Shown here piece after piece: positions 21,605 to 34,513 of a stretch of 64,000 nucleotides of DNA (position 1 is the first letter of the stretch; every line of letters begins with the position of its first letter). A program made the translations under genes and the position numbers. The notes below the pieces were generated by a model. That model was not told where the DNA came from. It searched no databases and saw only the letters and a program-made list of their open reading frames with translations. The stretch spans positions 76,023,353-76,087,352 of the forward strand of contig NC_084617.1 of NCBI RefSeq assembly GCF_033978795.1. The letters run 5' to 3'. This stretch comes from Nerophis ophidion (lineage: Eukaryota; Chordata; Actinopteri; Syngnathiformes; Syngnathidae).

Positions 21605-22813
21605 TTATGTAGCCGAGGAATCAGCACCTCCAAGTCCGAGTCCATGGTTCTCGCCCGGAAAACCGCGGATTGCCATCTTCGGGTTGGGGAGGAGACCCTG
21701 CCCCAAGTGGAGGAGTTCAAGTACTTCGGAGTCTTTTTCACGAGTGAGGGAAGAGTGGATCAAGAAGTCGACAGGTGGATCGGTGCGGCATCTTCAATAA
21801 TGCGGAGGCTGTATCGATCCGTTGTGGTGAAGAAGGAGCTGAGCCGAAAGGCAAAGCTCTCAATTTACCGGTCGATCTACGTTCCCATCCTCACCTATGG
21901 TCATGAGCTTTGGGTTATGACCGAAAGGATAAGATCACGGGTACAAGCGGCCCAAATGAATTTCCAGGTCTCTCCCTTAGAGATAGGTAGGTAGGTAGGC
22001 AGGTAGGTCTTTATCGTCATTGCAACAAGTACAACGAAACGTGGTTTTCAGTACAAACCTGTTCAAGATTAGACGAACAAACAGTGTACAGGGTTACAGA
22101 ACAAGAACGCTGATGGGTCGCCATAAGGCGCTCCGTAAAAGATGGGAAAAAGGTAAACGCTGGGGAAGGATGAGTAAAAAATACAATCCAGACTGGGCTC
22201 CTAAGGGGGCCCGAGTTCGGAGTGAGAAAAACCTCCCTAGCAAAGCACATATACATATTACAACATACATCTTGAGGTATCTGGCAACAGAGGGAAGGTA
22301 GTTCAAGGTCATGGTGGTAGGTCGCAGCTCTCAGGCGCTGACCATCCATTCATCACCTCTATGGGATTAGCATCGAGAGCGTCGGATTGGGGGACAGGAG
22401 GGTGTATGTGTGGCGTATGTTTTTTTTGTGGATGTGTGTGTGTATAGGCCCATAGTATGTCTCTGTTCCGCGGCCTTGATGTATTTGCCGTCGCTAGGGT
22501 GAGAAGCTCTGTCATCCGGGAGGAGTTTAGAGTAAAGCTGCTGCTCCTCCACATGGAGAGGAGCCAGATGAGACAGTTCGGGCCTGGATGCCACCCAAAC
22601 GCCTCCCTAGGGAATTGTTTCGGGCACGTCCGACCGATAGGAAGCCACGGGGAAGACCCAGGACACGTTGGGAAGACTATGTCCCCTGGCTGGTCTGGGA
22701 ACGCCTCGGGATCCCCTAGGAGGAGCTGGACCAAGTGGCTGGGGAGAGGGAAGTCTGGGCTTCCCTGCAGGCTGTCTCTATCCATAAGCGGGAGAAGATG
22801 GATGGATGGAACT
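21605..22813 (+). mobile_element. Rex3-like LINE 3' fragment, interrupted by another retroelement
   Basis: First half (21605-21986) encodes STSKSESMVLARKTADCHLR, EEFKYFGVFFTSEGRVDQEV, then VVKKELSRKAKLSIYRS and GHELWVMTERIRSRVQAAQ. Second half (22489-22813) resumes at RVRSSVIREEFRVKLLLLHM and ends CTATCCATAAGCGGGAGAAG then ATGG repeats. Rejoining the halves gives the same colinear order as the minus-strand copy at 11700-12260. Frames are broken in the second half. Confidence 0.87.
21987..22488 (-). mobile_element. Retroelement 3' region inserted in Rex3
   Basis: Read on the minus strand it ends CAATGACGATAAAGACCTAC followed by CCTA repeats, a LINE-like microsatellite tail. It contains GGAGCGCCTTATGGCGACCC, a module also seen in the family at 6074-6872 and 39836-41037. 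The short word TAGG borders both sides of the insertion. No coding domain seen. Confidence 0.6.
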
Positions 22814-23008
22814 AGAGTACATTATACAGGAGTCAAATTCCAAGACGGTCTCTATGTGAATGCATGTCTAGTTCTATTTGATTCTGATTGTAGCCCATTT
22901 TCATAAACTGTTATACCAATCAAGCAGCGTCACAGAAGAAATGCTAGTATTGGTGGCCTGAGTCAACCATTGTTCTGAAAATGTTAGAACACTGACCAAG
23001 GTTTAAGT

Positions 23009-24167
23009 CAGGGGTAGGGAACCTATGGCTCTAGAGCCAGATGTGGCTCTTTTGATGACTGCATCTGGCTCTCGGATAAATCTGAGCTGACATTGCTTAA
23101 CACGATAAGTAATGAATAATTCCACTTGTAATCAAAGTGTTGAAAATAACGATCAAAATAGAAAACATGCTCATGCATTTCAATCCATCCGTCCTTTTTT
23201 CTACCGCACTTGTTCAAGAAGTTGCATTAAGGGTAAGAAGTGATTTATTTATTATGGGGTAGTTTAGGGCTTGCTGTCCTGGGGGTTCTTCGGACCTCCA
23301 AGCACCGACATGAGAGCCTGTTTCAGGGTTACAATCCATCCCATCCATTTTGTAACGCTTATTCCCTTTTGGGGTCGCGGGGGGCGCTGGCGCCTATCTC
23401 AGCTACAATCGGGCGGAAGGCGGGGTACACCCTGGACAAGTCGCCACTCATCACAGGGCCAACACAGATAGACAGACAACATTCACACACTAGGGCCAAT
23501 TAAGTGTTGCCAATCAACCTATCCCCAGGTGCATGTCTTTGGAAGTGGGAGGAGCCTATCCCCAGGTGCATGTCTTTGGAGGTGGGAGGAAGCCGGAGTA
23601 CCCGGAGGGAACCCACGCATTCACGGGGAGAACATGCAAACTCCACACAGAAAGTTCCCAAGCCTGGATTTGAACCCAGGACTGCAGGACCTTCGTATTG
23701 TGAGGCAGACGCACTAACCCCTCTGCCACCGTGAAGCCAGGGTTACAATGTTTTTTTTATTTTTCAATAAGTCTCTCAGTTGGTTTCCAGCAATTGTCTT
23801 TTTCTTTCGTTCTCGCTCGCGCTCTGGCTCCAGCTCCAGCTCCAACTCCATCTCTACTCCTGGCTGCTGCTTATAAACAGAGCGACAGGGGATGAGATAA
23901 CAAGGCCCAGGTGGGCCGTCTAGGCACCTTTCGCTGATTTTGAGGCTGGTCCTGGCAACACCCTGCTTCGCTGCAGGCCCTGCAGGCCACGCCCCCCCAC
24001 AGTTAGCTTCAGAATAACAATATTATTACAAATAATATGAGACTTGTTATACTCTATGTTGCACACGTTGTGTTCAGTGCTAAAAAATATTTTATGGCTC
24101 TTACGGAAATACATTTTAAAATATTTGGATTCTTGGTTCTCGCAGCCAAAAAGGTTCCCGAGCCCTG
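23009..24167. mobile_element. hAT-type non-autonomous element with perfect 8-bp TSD
   Basis: Starts CAGGGGTAGGGAACCTATGG and ends AGGTTCCCGAGCCCTG. It is flanked by GTTTAAGT at 23001-23008 and at 24168-24175. The 8-bp duplication and CAGGG/CCCTG termini are diagnostic of hAT. The interior includes an LTR-like GC-rich block (reverse orientation, ending at ACGCCCCCCCACAG near 24000) that a second copy (49063-50022) also carries, and a nested SINE-C. No transposase. Confidence 0.88.
23336..23737 (-). mobile_element. SINE-C, full length, 12-bp TSD
   Basis: Flanked by CAGGGTTACAAT (23324-23335 and 23738-23749). On the minus strand the order is tRNA-like head, central GCATGTTCTCCCCGTGAATG region, then the tail AATAAGCGTTACAAAATGG and GGAT repeats. 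At 402 bp it is the best reference for the family length. It lies inside the hAT element. Confidence 0.92.
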
Positions 24168-24175
24168 GTTTAAGT

Positions 24176-24850
24176 GTTTCAGAGGCGTAGAAAGCATGAT
24201 TTTAAAATGTGGTAAAGCCAATGCACTCCCAGGCACTCCAACCAGATCCTCAAAGGAGGTTGGAGTCCTTGATCTCCAGACTGTGAGGCTGACATGCTAA
24301 TCACAGGGCCACCACGCCGCCCATGAAAACAACCTCTTTTAATTGCTTTTTTTTGCTAAAAAATAATGTGTACTACAAAGTATATGAATGCTGCTAGCAT
24401 AGCTCTTCAGGCCATTTATAGAACGTGTTAAAATGTGTGTTCAGCAATTCCTAATTAATGGAGGTTCTGAGGGACCTGTGCTGTGTTATGCATGACAGAA
24501 AATAGGCCTATGAATATATTAAAGTACGCTGTAAAAGGGATGCTGGAAAATGTGAAGCTTGTCTCCCTTATGGAGTTGTTGAAGATGATTGACGAGGGCC
24601 TTCAATCACGCTCCCTTCAAACGGGGGAGTGAAGGCTTGTAGTCGCTTCCAAGATAACTCCGGCTGGCTTTCAGTCATCATGTCAGGGGTTGTTAATGTC
24701 TCCCTTCCTTGCAAAGATAAGATCCACTCTCAGTTTGTGAGAAGACATTTCTGCTCAACTTCATAGGTCTGCGGGAGGAAATACGACTTTTCCTGGACCC
24801 AAGAATAAGTCCTGATCACTGGAGATGATCTCACAGGATTCCTTCCCCTC
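24176..24850. other. Single-copy-looking interval
   Basis: 24180-24325 resembles a degraded SINE-like remnant (GACTGTGAGGCTGACATGCT, then CACGCCGCC). The rest, especially 24440-24700, is non-repetitive. No frame has coding character. Confidence 0.45.
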
Positions 24851-24852
24851 AT

Positions 24853-25717
24853 TTACCTGCACTGGCTTCCTGTGCACTTAAGATGTGACTTTAAGGTTTT
24901 ACTAATTACTTAAAACGGTCTAGCTCCATCCTATCTTGCCGATTGTATTGTACCATATGTCCCGGCAAGAAGTCTGCCTTCAAAAGACTCCGGCTTATTA
25001 GTGAAAAGCGAAAGCCATTTATCAACAACATCCAGAAACGCCGCCGGCTTCTCTGGGCCCGAGATCATCGAAGATGGACTGATGCAAAGTGGAAGAGTGT
25101 TCTGTGGAGTCCACATTTCAAATTGTTTTTGGACATTTTCAACATGGTTTCATCCGGACCAAAGGGGAAGCGAACCATCCAGACTGTTATCGACGCAAAT
25201 GTTGCGATCCGCTACTTGATCACCACATATGGTTTATACTTCTAGTTGTTGTATCATTGTTCTACATTCTGATGGACCGCTCGTCGGGACCCAGGATGGA
25301 CCGCTCGCCTGTATCGGTTGGGGACATCTCTACGCTGCTGATCCGCTTGAGATGGTTTCCTGTGGACGGGACTCTCGCTGCTGTCTTGGATCCGATTTGA
25401 ACTGAACTCTCGCGGCTGTGTTGGAGCCACTATGGATTGAACTTTCACAGTATCATGTTAGACCCGCTCGACATCCATTGCTTTCGGTCCCCTAGAGGGG
25501 GGGTTTGCCCACATCTGAGGTCCTCTCCAAGGTTTCTCATAGTCAGCATTGTCACTGGCGTCCCACTGGATGTGAATTCTCCCTGCCCACTGGGTGTGAG
25601 TTTTCCTTGCCCTTTTGTGGGTTCTTCCGAGGATGTTGTAGTCGTAATGATTTGTGCAGTCCTTTGAGACATTTGTGATTTGGGGCTATATAAATAAACA
25701 TTGATTGATTGATTCTT
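24853..25717 (+). mobile_element. L2 LINE 3' copy interrupted by Tc1-derived sequence
   Basis: 24853-24998 encodes the L2 C-terminal region in its uninterrupted form (CACTGGCTTCCTGTGCACTT and onward), here without the minisatellite. At 24999 it switches to Tc1 transposase sequence and returns to the L2 3' UTR near 25268 (GATGGACCGCTCGTCGGGAC), ending with ATTG repeats at 25717. The UTR carries two copies of the 31-bp unit, an early stage of the array seen at 62470-63952. Confidence 0.82.
25002..25200 (+). pseudogene. Tc1-like transposase fragment inside L2
   Basis: Encodes KPFINNIQKRRRLLWARDHR, RWTDAKWKSVLW and, after a frame change, STFQIVFGHFQHGF. Compared with the copy at 12265-13758, the bases TCTGACG are missing at about 25112, which removes the first catalytic Asp and shifts the frame. 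A dead fragment. Confidence 0.8.
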
Positions 25718-25724
25718 ACTTCCT

Positions 25725-26095
25725 GTTTAGTCAGTCACCATGATTCCTCATTGAACCCACCTGCTAATCACGGTTTCTGCACACCTGTCACTTTTTGATT
25801 ACTCACCTATTTAAGCCCGTCCCTTTTCGTCATTCTTTCTGGGACTCTAATTTGCCTTCGAGCAACATTCACGACTGCCTTCTATCCGTATGTATTTTCT
25901 CGCTAGCTCTCATGCTAAGCCACTTGATATTCCAGCTTTCATGCTGAATGTTTTTTGTTTACTCTTTTGTGTGCTTCGTGCCAAGTATAGTTTTTGTATT
26001 TTCTATTCCTAGCTTTCATGCTAGCGTCCTTGGTTTATTTTTGTCTGTTAGTTCCAGTGTTTTTGTTCATAGTCTGTTTTTGTTAAGTGTAATGA
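25725..26095 (+). mobile_element. LTR-like sequence fragment
   Basis: Has the look of fish gypsy-type long terminal repeats: an ACTCACCTATTTAAGCCCGT promoter-like stretch followed by a T-rich region with repeated TAGCTTTCATGCTAG words. Similar layouts occur at 43029-43633 and 53346-53732. The terminal TG/CA and target duplication are not visible because both flanks are other elements. Confidence 0.45.
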
Positions 26096-26170
26096 ATCAT
26101 TTAAACTTACCGTTGCTGTGTTCATGCCGACACATCCAAGAAGGGACCAATTTGGCATCACTATGCCAAC

Positions 26171-26856
26171 CAGACGTAACAGCAAAGTCCAAAAGCCATC
26201 ATCTGTGATGGTATGGGGGTGCATTAGTGCCCAAGGCATGGGTAACTTACACATCTGTGAAGGCACCATTAATGCTGAAAGGTACATACAGGTTTTGGAA
26301 CAACATACGCTGCCATCTAAACGCCGTCTTTTTCATGGACGCCCCTGCTTATTTCAGCAAGACAAGTGTTACAACAGCTTGGCTTCATAAAAAAGGGTGC
26401 GGGTACTTTCCTGGCCCACCTGCAGTCCAGACCTGTCTCCTATGGACAATGTGTGGCGCATTATGAAGCGTAAAATACGACAGCGGAGACCCCGGACTGT
26501 TGAAGGACTGAAGCTCTACATAAAACAAGAATGGGAAAGAATTCCACTTTCAAAGTTTCAACAATTAGTTTTCTCAGTTCCCAAACGTTTTTTTAAGTGT
26601 TGTTAAAAGAAAAGGTGATGTAACACAGTGGTGAACATGCCCTTTCCCAACTACTTTGGCATGTGTTGCAGCCATGAAATTCCAAGTTAATTATTATTTG
26701 AAAAAAAATAAATAAAGTTTATGAGTTTGAACATCAAATATGTTGTCTTTGTAGCATATTCAACTGAATATGGCTTGAAAAGGATTTGCAAATCATTGTA
26801 TTCTGTTTATATTTACATCTAACACAATTTCCCAACTCATATGGAAACGGGGTTTG
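26171..26856 (+). mobile_element. Tc1-like transposon, 3' half, same family as 12265-13758
   Basis: Encodes PSSVMVWGCISAQGMGNLHI and PCLFQQDKCYN (second Asp kept, the following NAKPHS lost), then in another frame PDLSPMDNVWRIMKRKIRQR. The third catalytic position is D rather than E. The right end is the long terminal repeat TTTGAACATCAAATATGTTG ... GGAAACGGGGTTTG then TA. The 5' half is missing. Confidence 0.87.
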
Positions 26857-26878
26857 TATAATTCACTTCACTTCACTA

Positions 26879-27040
26879 AATGGTCCCTAGTGTGTGAATG
26901 TTGTCTGTCTATCTGTGTTGGCCCTGCGATGAGGTGGCGACTTGTCCAGGGTGTGCACCGCCTTCCGCCCGAATGCAGCTGAGATAGGCTCCAGCACCCC
27001 CCGCGATCCCGAAAGGGGCAAGCAGTCGAAAATGGATGGA
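26879..27040 (+). mobile_element. SINE-C, 5'-truncated
   Basis: Tail half of the family: GTGTTGGCCCTGCGATGAGG through AGATAGGCTCCAGCACCCCC to AAAATGGATGG. It lacks the tRNA head. It follows a short TTCACT-repeat SINE-A tail remnant (26857-26878). The following 27041-27287 is AT-rich with nothing recognised. Confidence 0.8.
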
Positions 27041-27287
27041 GAGATTCCACAAACCTTTCATAAATAATAATAACAAATGAAGATGCCAGATGTATTCAAT
27101 ACATTCGCACAAGAGTCTTTAACCTTTGTTGTCAAAATACAGATAGCATGGACTTGTGATTCATCCCAGGTCTAAATAATGAACACATACACTATCAAAA
27201 TAAAAGATGCATTCATATTTTTTTAACTTTAAGCCCTAGGTTATTTGTATTTGTCTTAAACAGTGACCATTAAGCAACAAAAGATTA

Positions 27288-28305
27288 GCGTATTTCCTTG
27301 AATTGCCGCCCGGGCGCTAATTAATTTAAAACTTCTCACTCCGGCGTTTACCAAAGGCATGCGGTAAATTTAGGCTTGCGCTCAAAAATTTGAGTGTGAT
27401 GTAAGGATACCATCATGAAAAGCACATTTAATTAAAAAAACGTTATTATGGTCTCACCTTTACTTATAAATGAAGTCCATGCGCAGCTCCTTTTGATCAA
27501 AAGCATCGATAACTTGTTTATAGAAGTCTTCCTTATCTTTCTTCAGTTTTAAAAGTGAAGTGAAGTGAATTATATTTATATAGCTCTTTTCTCAAGTGAC
27601 TCAAAGCACTTTTCATAGTGAAACCCAATATCTAATTTTTACATTTAAACCAGTGTGGGTGGCACTGGGAGCAGGTGGGTAAAGTGTCTTGCCCAAGGAC
27701 ACAACGGCAGTGACTAGGATGGCACACGCGGGAATCGAACCTGCAACCCTCAAGTTGCTGGCACGGCCACTCTACCAACCGAGCTATGCTGCCCCCATTT
27801 ATTACATTAAAAAGTCTCTTTGTCTCGATGGAGATCTTCCTTTATTACCTCCCGCTTCGATTGAAAGTCCAGTTTAGAAAACTGTTTTATTTTAGATATG
27901 TAATCCTCCATGTTAAAAGTGCAAGCGAGAGGAAAAAATAAACTCTTGCTGCTTGTTGTCACTTCTTCTGCAGCCGAGTAGTCGCAAGAAGGATCACTAG
28001 CGCCCTCTACCACCAGGAGGCGGGAGTCATTTAATGACTCATACTTGACACACGCAGCTACGGTATATTAATAAAACATAGCTGCTTACTGTTCTTTTTA
28101 GCATATTCAATAGCTTGGACCTTAAATCCTACTGAATAGCTCTTAATCTTCTTCCCTTTATGCAATTTCAAATGATTGAAATCAGCCTCCTCCATTTTGA
28201 AAATGATGACAAGTGAAGTGTCACTCGTGACGTGACGAGTTTGACCCGGGGGAAATTCTAGGCAGGTGCATACTATATATCCAGCGGCAATTCAAGGAAA
28301 TACGG
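27288..28305 (-). mobile_element. Pogo-like non-autonomous transposon P, copy 1, with SINE-A insertion
   Basis: Ends GCGTATTTCCTTGAATTGCC / GGCAATTCAAGGAAATACGG beside TA on the left and CA (a mutated TA) on the right. Read on the minus strand the content matches the copy at 38150-39018: Brinker-like start (MEEADFNHLKLHKGKKIKS-like) then a MEDYISKIKQFSKLD frame. One subterminal repeat unit remains near 28235. A SINE-A splits it at 27552-27797. Confidence 0.78.
27552..27797 (-). mobile_element. SINE-A inside pogo-like element P
   Basis: Full-length: GAAGTGAATTATATTTATAT at the tail side and CGAACCTGCAACCCTCAAGT then GAGCTATGCTGCC at the head. The interrupted sequence TTTTAAAAGT resumes as TTAAAAAGTCTC, giving an approximate target duplication TTAAAAGT. 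Confidence 0.85.
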
Positions 28306-28906
28306 CAATGCCATTCCCATATTGCTTCATATTTGTTATGATGATGATGGTTATGTTGATTAAATGTCTCCCTGAGGAGTTCCATATTACCTACAGAATC
28401 ACATTTGTAGGACAATCACCCCAACAGAATAATGCACCGTATTTCAAGTCCAACGCTTCACCTCGCACCCTTACAGTGTTTTCTTTCCCACCTCAGCCGC
28501 CCCCTTCTCCTTTCCGCCTCTGTGGTCGCTTTAATGAGCTCACGGTGAGCTGTTTGAGCTCATTAACCTTTGCCAGGTGCAAGTCCCACAGTGGGGGGGA
28601 AGTAAGTGATATACAGACAATGATAAAAAGAGGGGGACATTTAACACGTGCACTTCTTTGAACGTAAAGAGTAAAGTATTCGGTAGCTCAACTTTTCACA
28701 CGTTGCATGAAAAAACGAAATATGTATGAAAAACCTCGATTTAAACTGAAAATAACTCCCTTTAAATTGTGACTGGGTGGGACTAACATTGGTGATAAGG
28801 TGGTCCTTTATGACTGTAATGTTTGTTACAGTTACAGTGTGATCATGAAGATGCTGTATGATCATAACACATGTAGACTACTTTTCGGACCATAGGGCGC
28901 ACCAGA
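28306..28906. other. Interval without gene; possible conserved block
   Basis: The 131-residue plus frame 28266-28661 starts inside the transposon end and has no domain. Around 28510-28580 the sequence (GCTTTAATGAGCTCACGGTG, GTTTGAGCTCATTAACC) contains a repeated GAGCTCA/TTAA arrangement that looks like homeodomain-type sites. 28875-28905 is a fragment of the MITE seen at 5200-5310. Confidence 0.4.
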
Positions 28907-29959
<1,053 letters not shown>

Positions 29960-30953
29960 AGGCCGACTGAAAGCCACTACTAGCGACCACGCAGTCTGAT
30001 AGTTTATATATCAATGATGAAATTTCGCGCCAAAATATCCTGCTGAAACGTCGCGGTATGATGACGTCACGCATTGTAGAGGACATTTTGTTCCAGCACC
30101 GTTCCCAGCTATAAGTCGTCTGTTTTCATCGCATAATTCCACAGTATTCTGGAATCTGTGTTGCTGAAAATTTTGCAATTTGTTCAATGAATAATGGAGA
30201 CGTCAAAGAAGAAAGCTGTAGGTGGGAAGTGGTGTATTGCGGCCGCCTTTATCAACACAAACTCAGCTGGTGTTTCATTGTTTACATTCCCGAAAGATGA
30301 CAGTCAAGCTTTACTATGGAACAGAGATGTCAAGCGAACACGGTTGGATTGGACCTCACACACAAAGTACAGTGTTTTATGCAGCGATCATTTCGAAAGA
30401 TAGTGTTTCGAAGAGGGTCCCTTGCGAAAGTCAGAGATGGGCATCGCCACCACCTGTCGACTGGTGCTGAAGAAAGGTGTGTGGCCGACCTTCAGGTTGT
30501 ACAGGTACGACCATATAATCTCACTAAAACACTAGTAACACAATAAGCAGATAAGGGATTTTACATAAATATCCTAGTAAATGTGAGTAATAACATCTGA
30601 ATCACTCCCACTGACCTCGTCTTTTTTTTTTTTCTAGTCCTTCACTCCCACTTTCCTCATCCACGAATCTTTCATCCTCGCTCAAATTGATGGGGAAATC
30701 GTCGCTTTCTCGGTCCGAATCGCTCTCGCTGCTGGTGGCCATGATTGTAAACAATGTTCAGATGTGAGGAGCTCCACAACCCGTGACATCACGCGCACAT
30801 CGTATGCGACCAAAAGTTGCGAACTTTATCATCGATGTTCTCTACTAAATCTTTTCAGCAAAAATATGTCAATATCACGAAATGATGAAGTATGACACAT
30901 AGAATGGACCTGCTATCCCTTTTTAAATAAGAACATCTCATTTCAGTAGGCCT
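29960..30953 (+). mobile_element. TTAA-type DNA transposon K2 (Kolobok-like), copy 1
   Basis: Termini AGGCCGACTGAAAGCC and TTTCAGTAGGCCT are flanked by TTAA (29956-29959 and 30954-30957). It contains a THAP-like frame and a polypyrimidine TTTTTTTTTTTCTAG acceptor-like site near 30635, so it looks like a transposase gene reduced to its first exons. A larger, interrupted relative spans 53343-55752. Confidence 0.85.
30194..30403 (+). pseudogene. THAP domain of K2 transposase, damaged
   Basis: Reads GKWCIAAAFINTNSAGVSLF, TFPKD, then VKRTRLDWTSHTKYSVLCSD and HFER before a stop. The layout is that of a THAP domain (first Cys, FTFPKD, W, C-x2-H). The second zinc-binding Cys is Phe, and a stop follows HFER. 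In the same frame beyond the stop, CFEEGP continues the family motif. Confidence 0.78.
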
Positions 30954-30957
30954 TTAA

Positions 30958-31750
30958 AGCCCCCAAATAATTGTTTTGAAGATAAAGTGGCACTAATTGC
31001 AGATGGAGATGAATATGAGACGTTGACTCGTGAAATTATACTCACACTAATTTATCTGTGATCACAGCAGTTTGAACTTAAACAAAAAAAACTAATTCTG
31101 TTCCAACTTGGTGAGAATGAGGATTCAGGTGCAGACAGGGGACAATTGACACAACTTTATTTCTGAAAAGGGAGAACAAAAGCATTTTGGTGTAAAAAGT
31201 GAAGATAAAGGTGAAGTTATAACACTGAAACACTCTGAGGAAGAAGTGATTTAAGACACGGTCTTAAGGCCCGCAGTCTGCAGTGTTGTCACTACTTCTA
31301 AATCACTAATCCTCGTCTCCATGGCGACAAATAAAGTATGTTTCTTACAGGTACCATTATCACTGGAGGACCAGGAATAGCTAAACATGCTTACCGGCAT
31401 CAAAATGTAAACAAACGCCATTGGTGGATCTACACCTGACATCCACTGTAATGATACCAAGTACAAGAGCGAAACTACTATGATTACATCGATATTGTTT
31501 GGCATCACAATATTTGCTTTCGTTTTTTTATTTTTAATATTATGTTTCTAAACTCAGGAAACATGTCCCTGGACACATGAGGACTTTGAATATGACCAAT
31601 GTATGATCCAGCAAATACATGGTTTCGGATTGATACTCAAAGTTGTGGTATCACCCAAAACTAATGTAAAGTATCCACACAACCGAAGAATAAGTGATTA
31701 TTACATTTTAAAAGACGTGTTGATAGAATGGCTCCTTGCCTAACACATGT
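30958..31750. other. Interval without gene
   Basis: 31050-31500 is non-repetitive within the window. The 85-residue minus frame at 31251-31508 has no recognisable domain or start context. Its right border is the start of the tandem array. Confidence 0.4.
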
Positions 31751-33888
31751 GATCATGTTACATACATGTTACATACATGATACCTACATGTTACATACAT
31801 GATACCTATATGTTACGCACATGATACCTACATGTTACATACATGATATATACATGTTACATACATGATACCTACATGTTACATTTATGATACCTACATG
31901 ATGCATACATGATACCTACATGTTGCATACATGATACCTACATGTTACATTTATGATACCTACATGATGCATACATGATACCTACATGTTACATACACGA
32001 TATATACATGATACATACATGATACCTACATGTTACATACATGTTACATACATGATACATACATGTTACATACATGATACCTACATGTTACATACATGAT
32101 ATATACATGTTACATACATGATACCTACATGTTACATTTATGATACCTACATGATGCATACATGATACCTACATGTTGCATACATGATACCTACATGTTA
32201 CATTTATGATACCTACATGATGCATACATGATACCTACATGTTACATACATGATATATACATGATACATACATGATACCTACATGTTACATACATGATAC
32301 CTACATGTTACATACATGATACCTACATGTTACATTTATGATACCTACATGTTACATACATGTTACCTACATGTTACATTTATGATACCTACATGTTACA
32401 TACATGATACCTACATGATGCATACATGATACCTACATGTTACATTTATGATACCTACATGATGCATACATGATACCTACATGTTACATTTATGATACCT
32501 ACATGTTACATACATGATACCTATATGTTACGCACATGATACCTACATGTTACATTTATGATACCTACATGTTGCATACATGATATCTACATGTTGCATA
32601 CATGATACCTACATGTTACATACAGAATACATACATGTTACATACAAGATGCATGCATGTTACATACATGTTAAATACATGATACCTACATGTTATATCC
32701 ATGATACCTACATGTTACATTTATGATACATACATGTTACTTGCATGATACCTACATGTTGCTTACATGATACCTACATGTTACATTTATGATACATACA
32801 TGTTACTTGCATGAGACGTACATGTTAAATACATGATACTTACATGTTACATTTATGATACATACATACATGTTACTTGCATGATACCTACATGTTGCTT
32901 ACATGAGACGCACATGTTACATACATGATACTTACATGTTAAATTTATGATACATACATGTTACTTGCATGATACCTACATGTTGCTTACATGACACCTA
33001 CATGTTACATACATGATACTTACATGTTAAATTTATGATACATACATGTTACTTGCATGATACCTACATGTTGCTTACATGACACCTACATGTTACATAC
33101 ATGATATCTACATGTTACATACATGATACCTACATGTTACGTTTATGACACCTACATGTTACATACATGATATCTACATGTTACATACACGATACCTACA
33201 TGTTACATTTATGATGCTTACATGTTACTTGCATGATACCTACATGTTACATACATGATACTTACATGTTACATTTATGATACATACATGTTACTTGCAT
33301 GATACCTACATGTTGCTTACATGACACCTACATGTCACATACATGATATCTACATGTTACATACATGATACGTACTTGTTACATTTATGACACCTACATG
33401 TTACATACATGATATCTACATGTCACATACATGATACCTACTTGTTACATACATGATACCTACATGTTGAATACATGATACCTACATGTTACATACAAGA
33501 TACATACATGTTACATGCATGATACCTACATGGTAGATACATGATACATACATGTTACAAACAAAATATGTAAATGTTACATACGTGTCACATACATACC
33601 TACATGTTACATACATGATACATACATGTTACATACAAGTTACATACATGCTATCTACATGTTACATACATGCTACCTACATGTTACATACATGATACCT
33701 ACATGTTACCTACATGCTACCTACATGTTACATACATGATACCTACATGTTATATACATGTTACCTACATGCTACCTACATGTTACATACATGTTCCATA
33801 CATGTTACATACATGTTCCATACATGTTACATACAAGTTACATACATGCTACCTACATGTTACCTACATGCTACCTACATGTTGTTCT
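31751..33888. repeat. Minisatellite of TACATGWTAC-type units, about 2.1 kb
   Basis: Built from 11-bp half-units (CATGTTACATA, CATGATACCTA, TTTATGATACC) combined into 22-52-bp higher units. The left half is dominated by ATGATACCTACATGTTACAT. From about 32700 units with ACTTGCATGATACC appear, and the right end (33650-33888) is made of ATGCTACCTACATGTTAC. This gradient shows local homogenisation. Protein frames over it are artefacts. Confidence 0.94.
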
Positions 33889-34513
33889 GAGGAAGGCTGC
33901 TTGTTTCTTTCCCCATCTCGCTGTCTCTGATAGTCTTTCCCAGCCACTGCACCCGAGGGAGAAAGAAGCCGTCATATTGTTTCTCCCTCCAGCAGATGCT
34001 CTCCTGCCATAATCTGTCTGCCGCTGAGCCAATGTTATTAGGCGCTGATATTGTGCCGGGGGTTGCTGGTGGTTGTTTGGCGCGGGCGTTACAGCTCAGT
34101 CCGCTTACACGCCGGCAGAAAAGGTTAAGAGCCAGTGAGACCCGGGAGAGGATTAGTTTGCTGAGAATTGCTTCATATTACTGTTAAGGTCACGGCCATA
34201 TTTAAAATCCACACGAGTGCAACGGCAGTGTGTTTGTCAGCTGTTATTTGGAATCTGTTCTGCAAAATGAGTCAGGACTTTGACGTCATGGAAGGAACAC
34301 AGCAAGGCTCCTCGTGAAGATGATTCCAGAAGAAGAGAGAGCCTTGAGTACCTTCCCCAAAGCCGGGAAACAGGCCGCCATTGCCATGTGGCAGAATGCT
34401 TTGGAAATGATGACATCACTGTTTGGGCAGCTTGCAGGGAAGCTGAAGACCTGGGCTGCCACCTGCTGGTCATATTTATAACTCCAAGTCTGTCCATCCA
34501 CACGCACATTCAT
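33889..34513. other. Single-copy-looking interval between two arrays
   Basis: Balanced base composition, with no repeat shared in the window. Frames of 63-104 residues exist on both strands (34237-34594) without domain content. Possible regulatory or intronic DNA. Nothing specific can be assigned. Confidence 0.45.

Noticed and set aside
22017..22906. Overlapping 110-158-residue genes on both strands
   Set aside because: They cover the retroelement inserted in Rex3 and the antisense of the Rex3-like ORF.
28266..28661. 131-residue gene with a hydrophobic segment
   Set aside because: Begins within the terminal repeat of pogo-like element P, and the hydrophobic run comes from a short ATG/GTT-rich stretch. 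No homology recognised.
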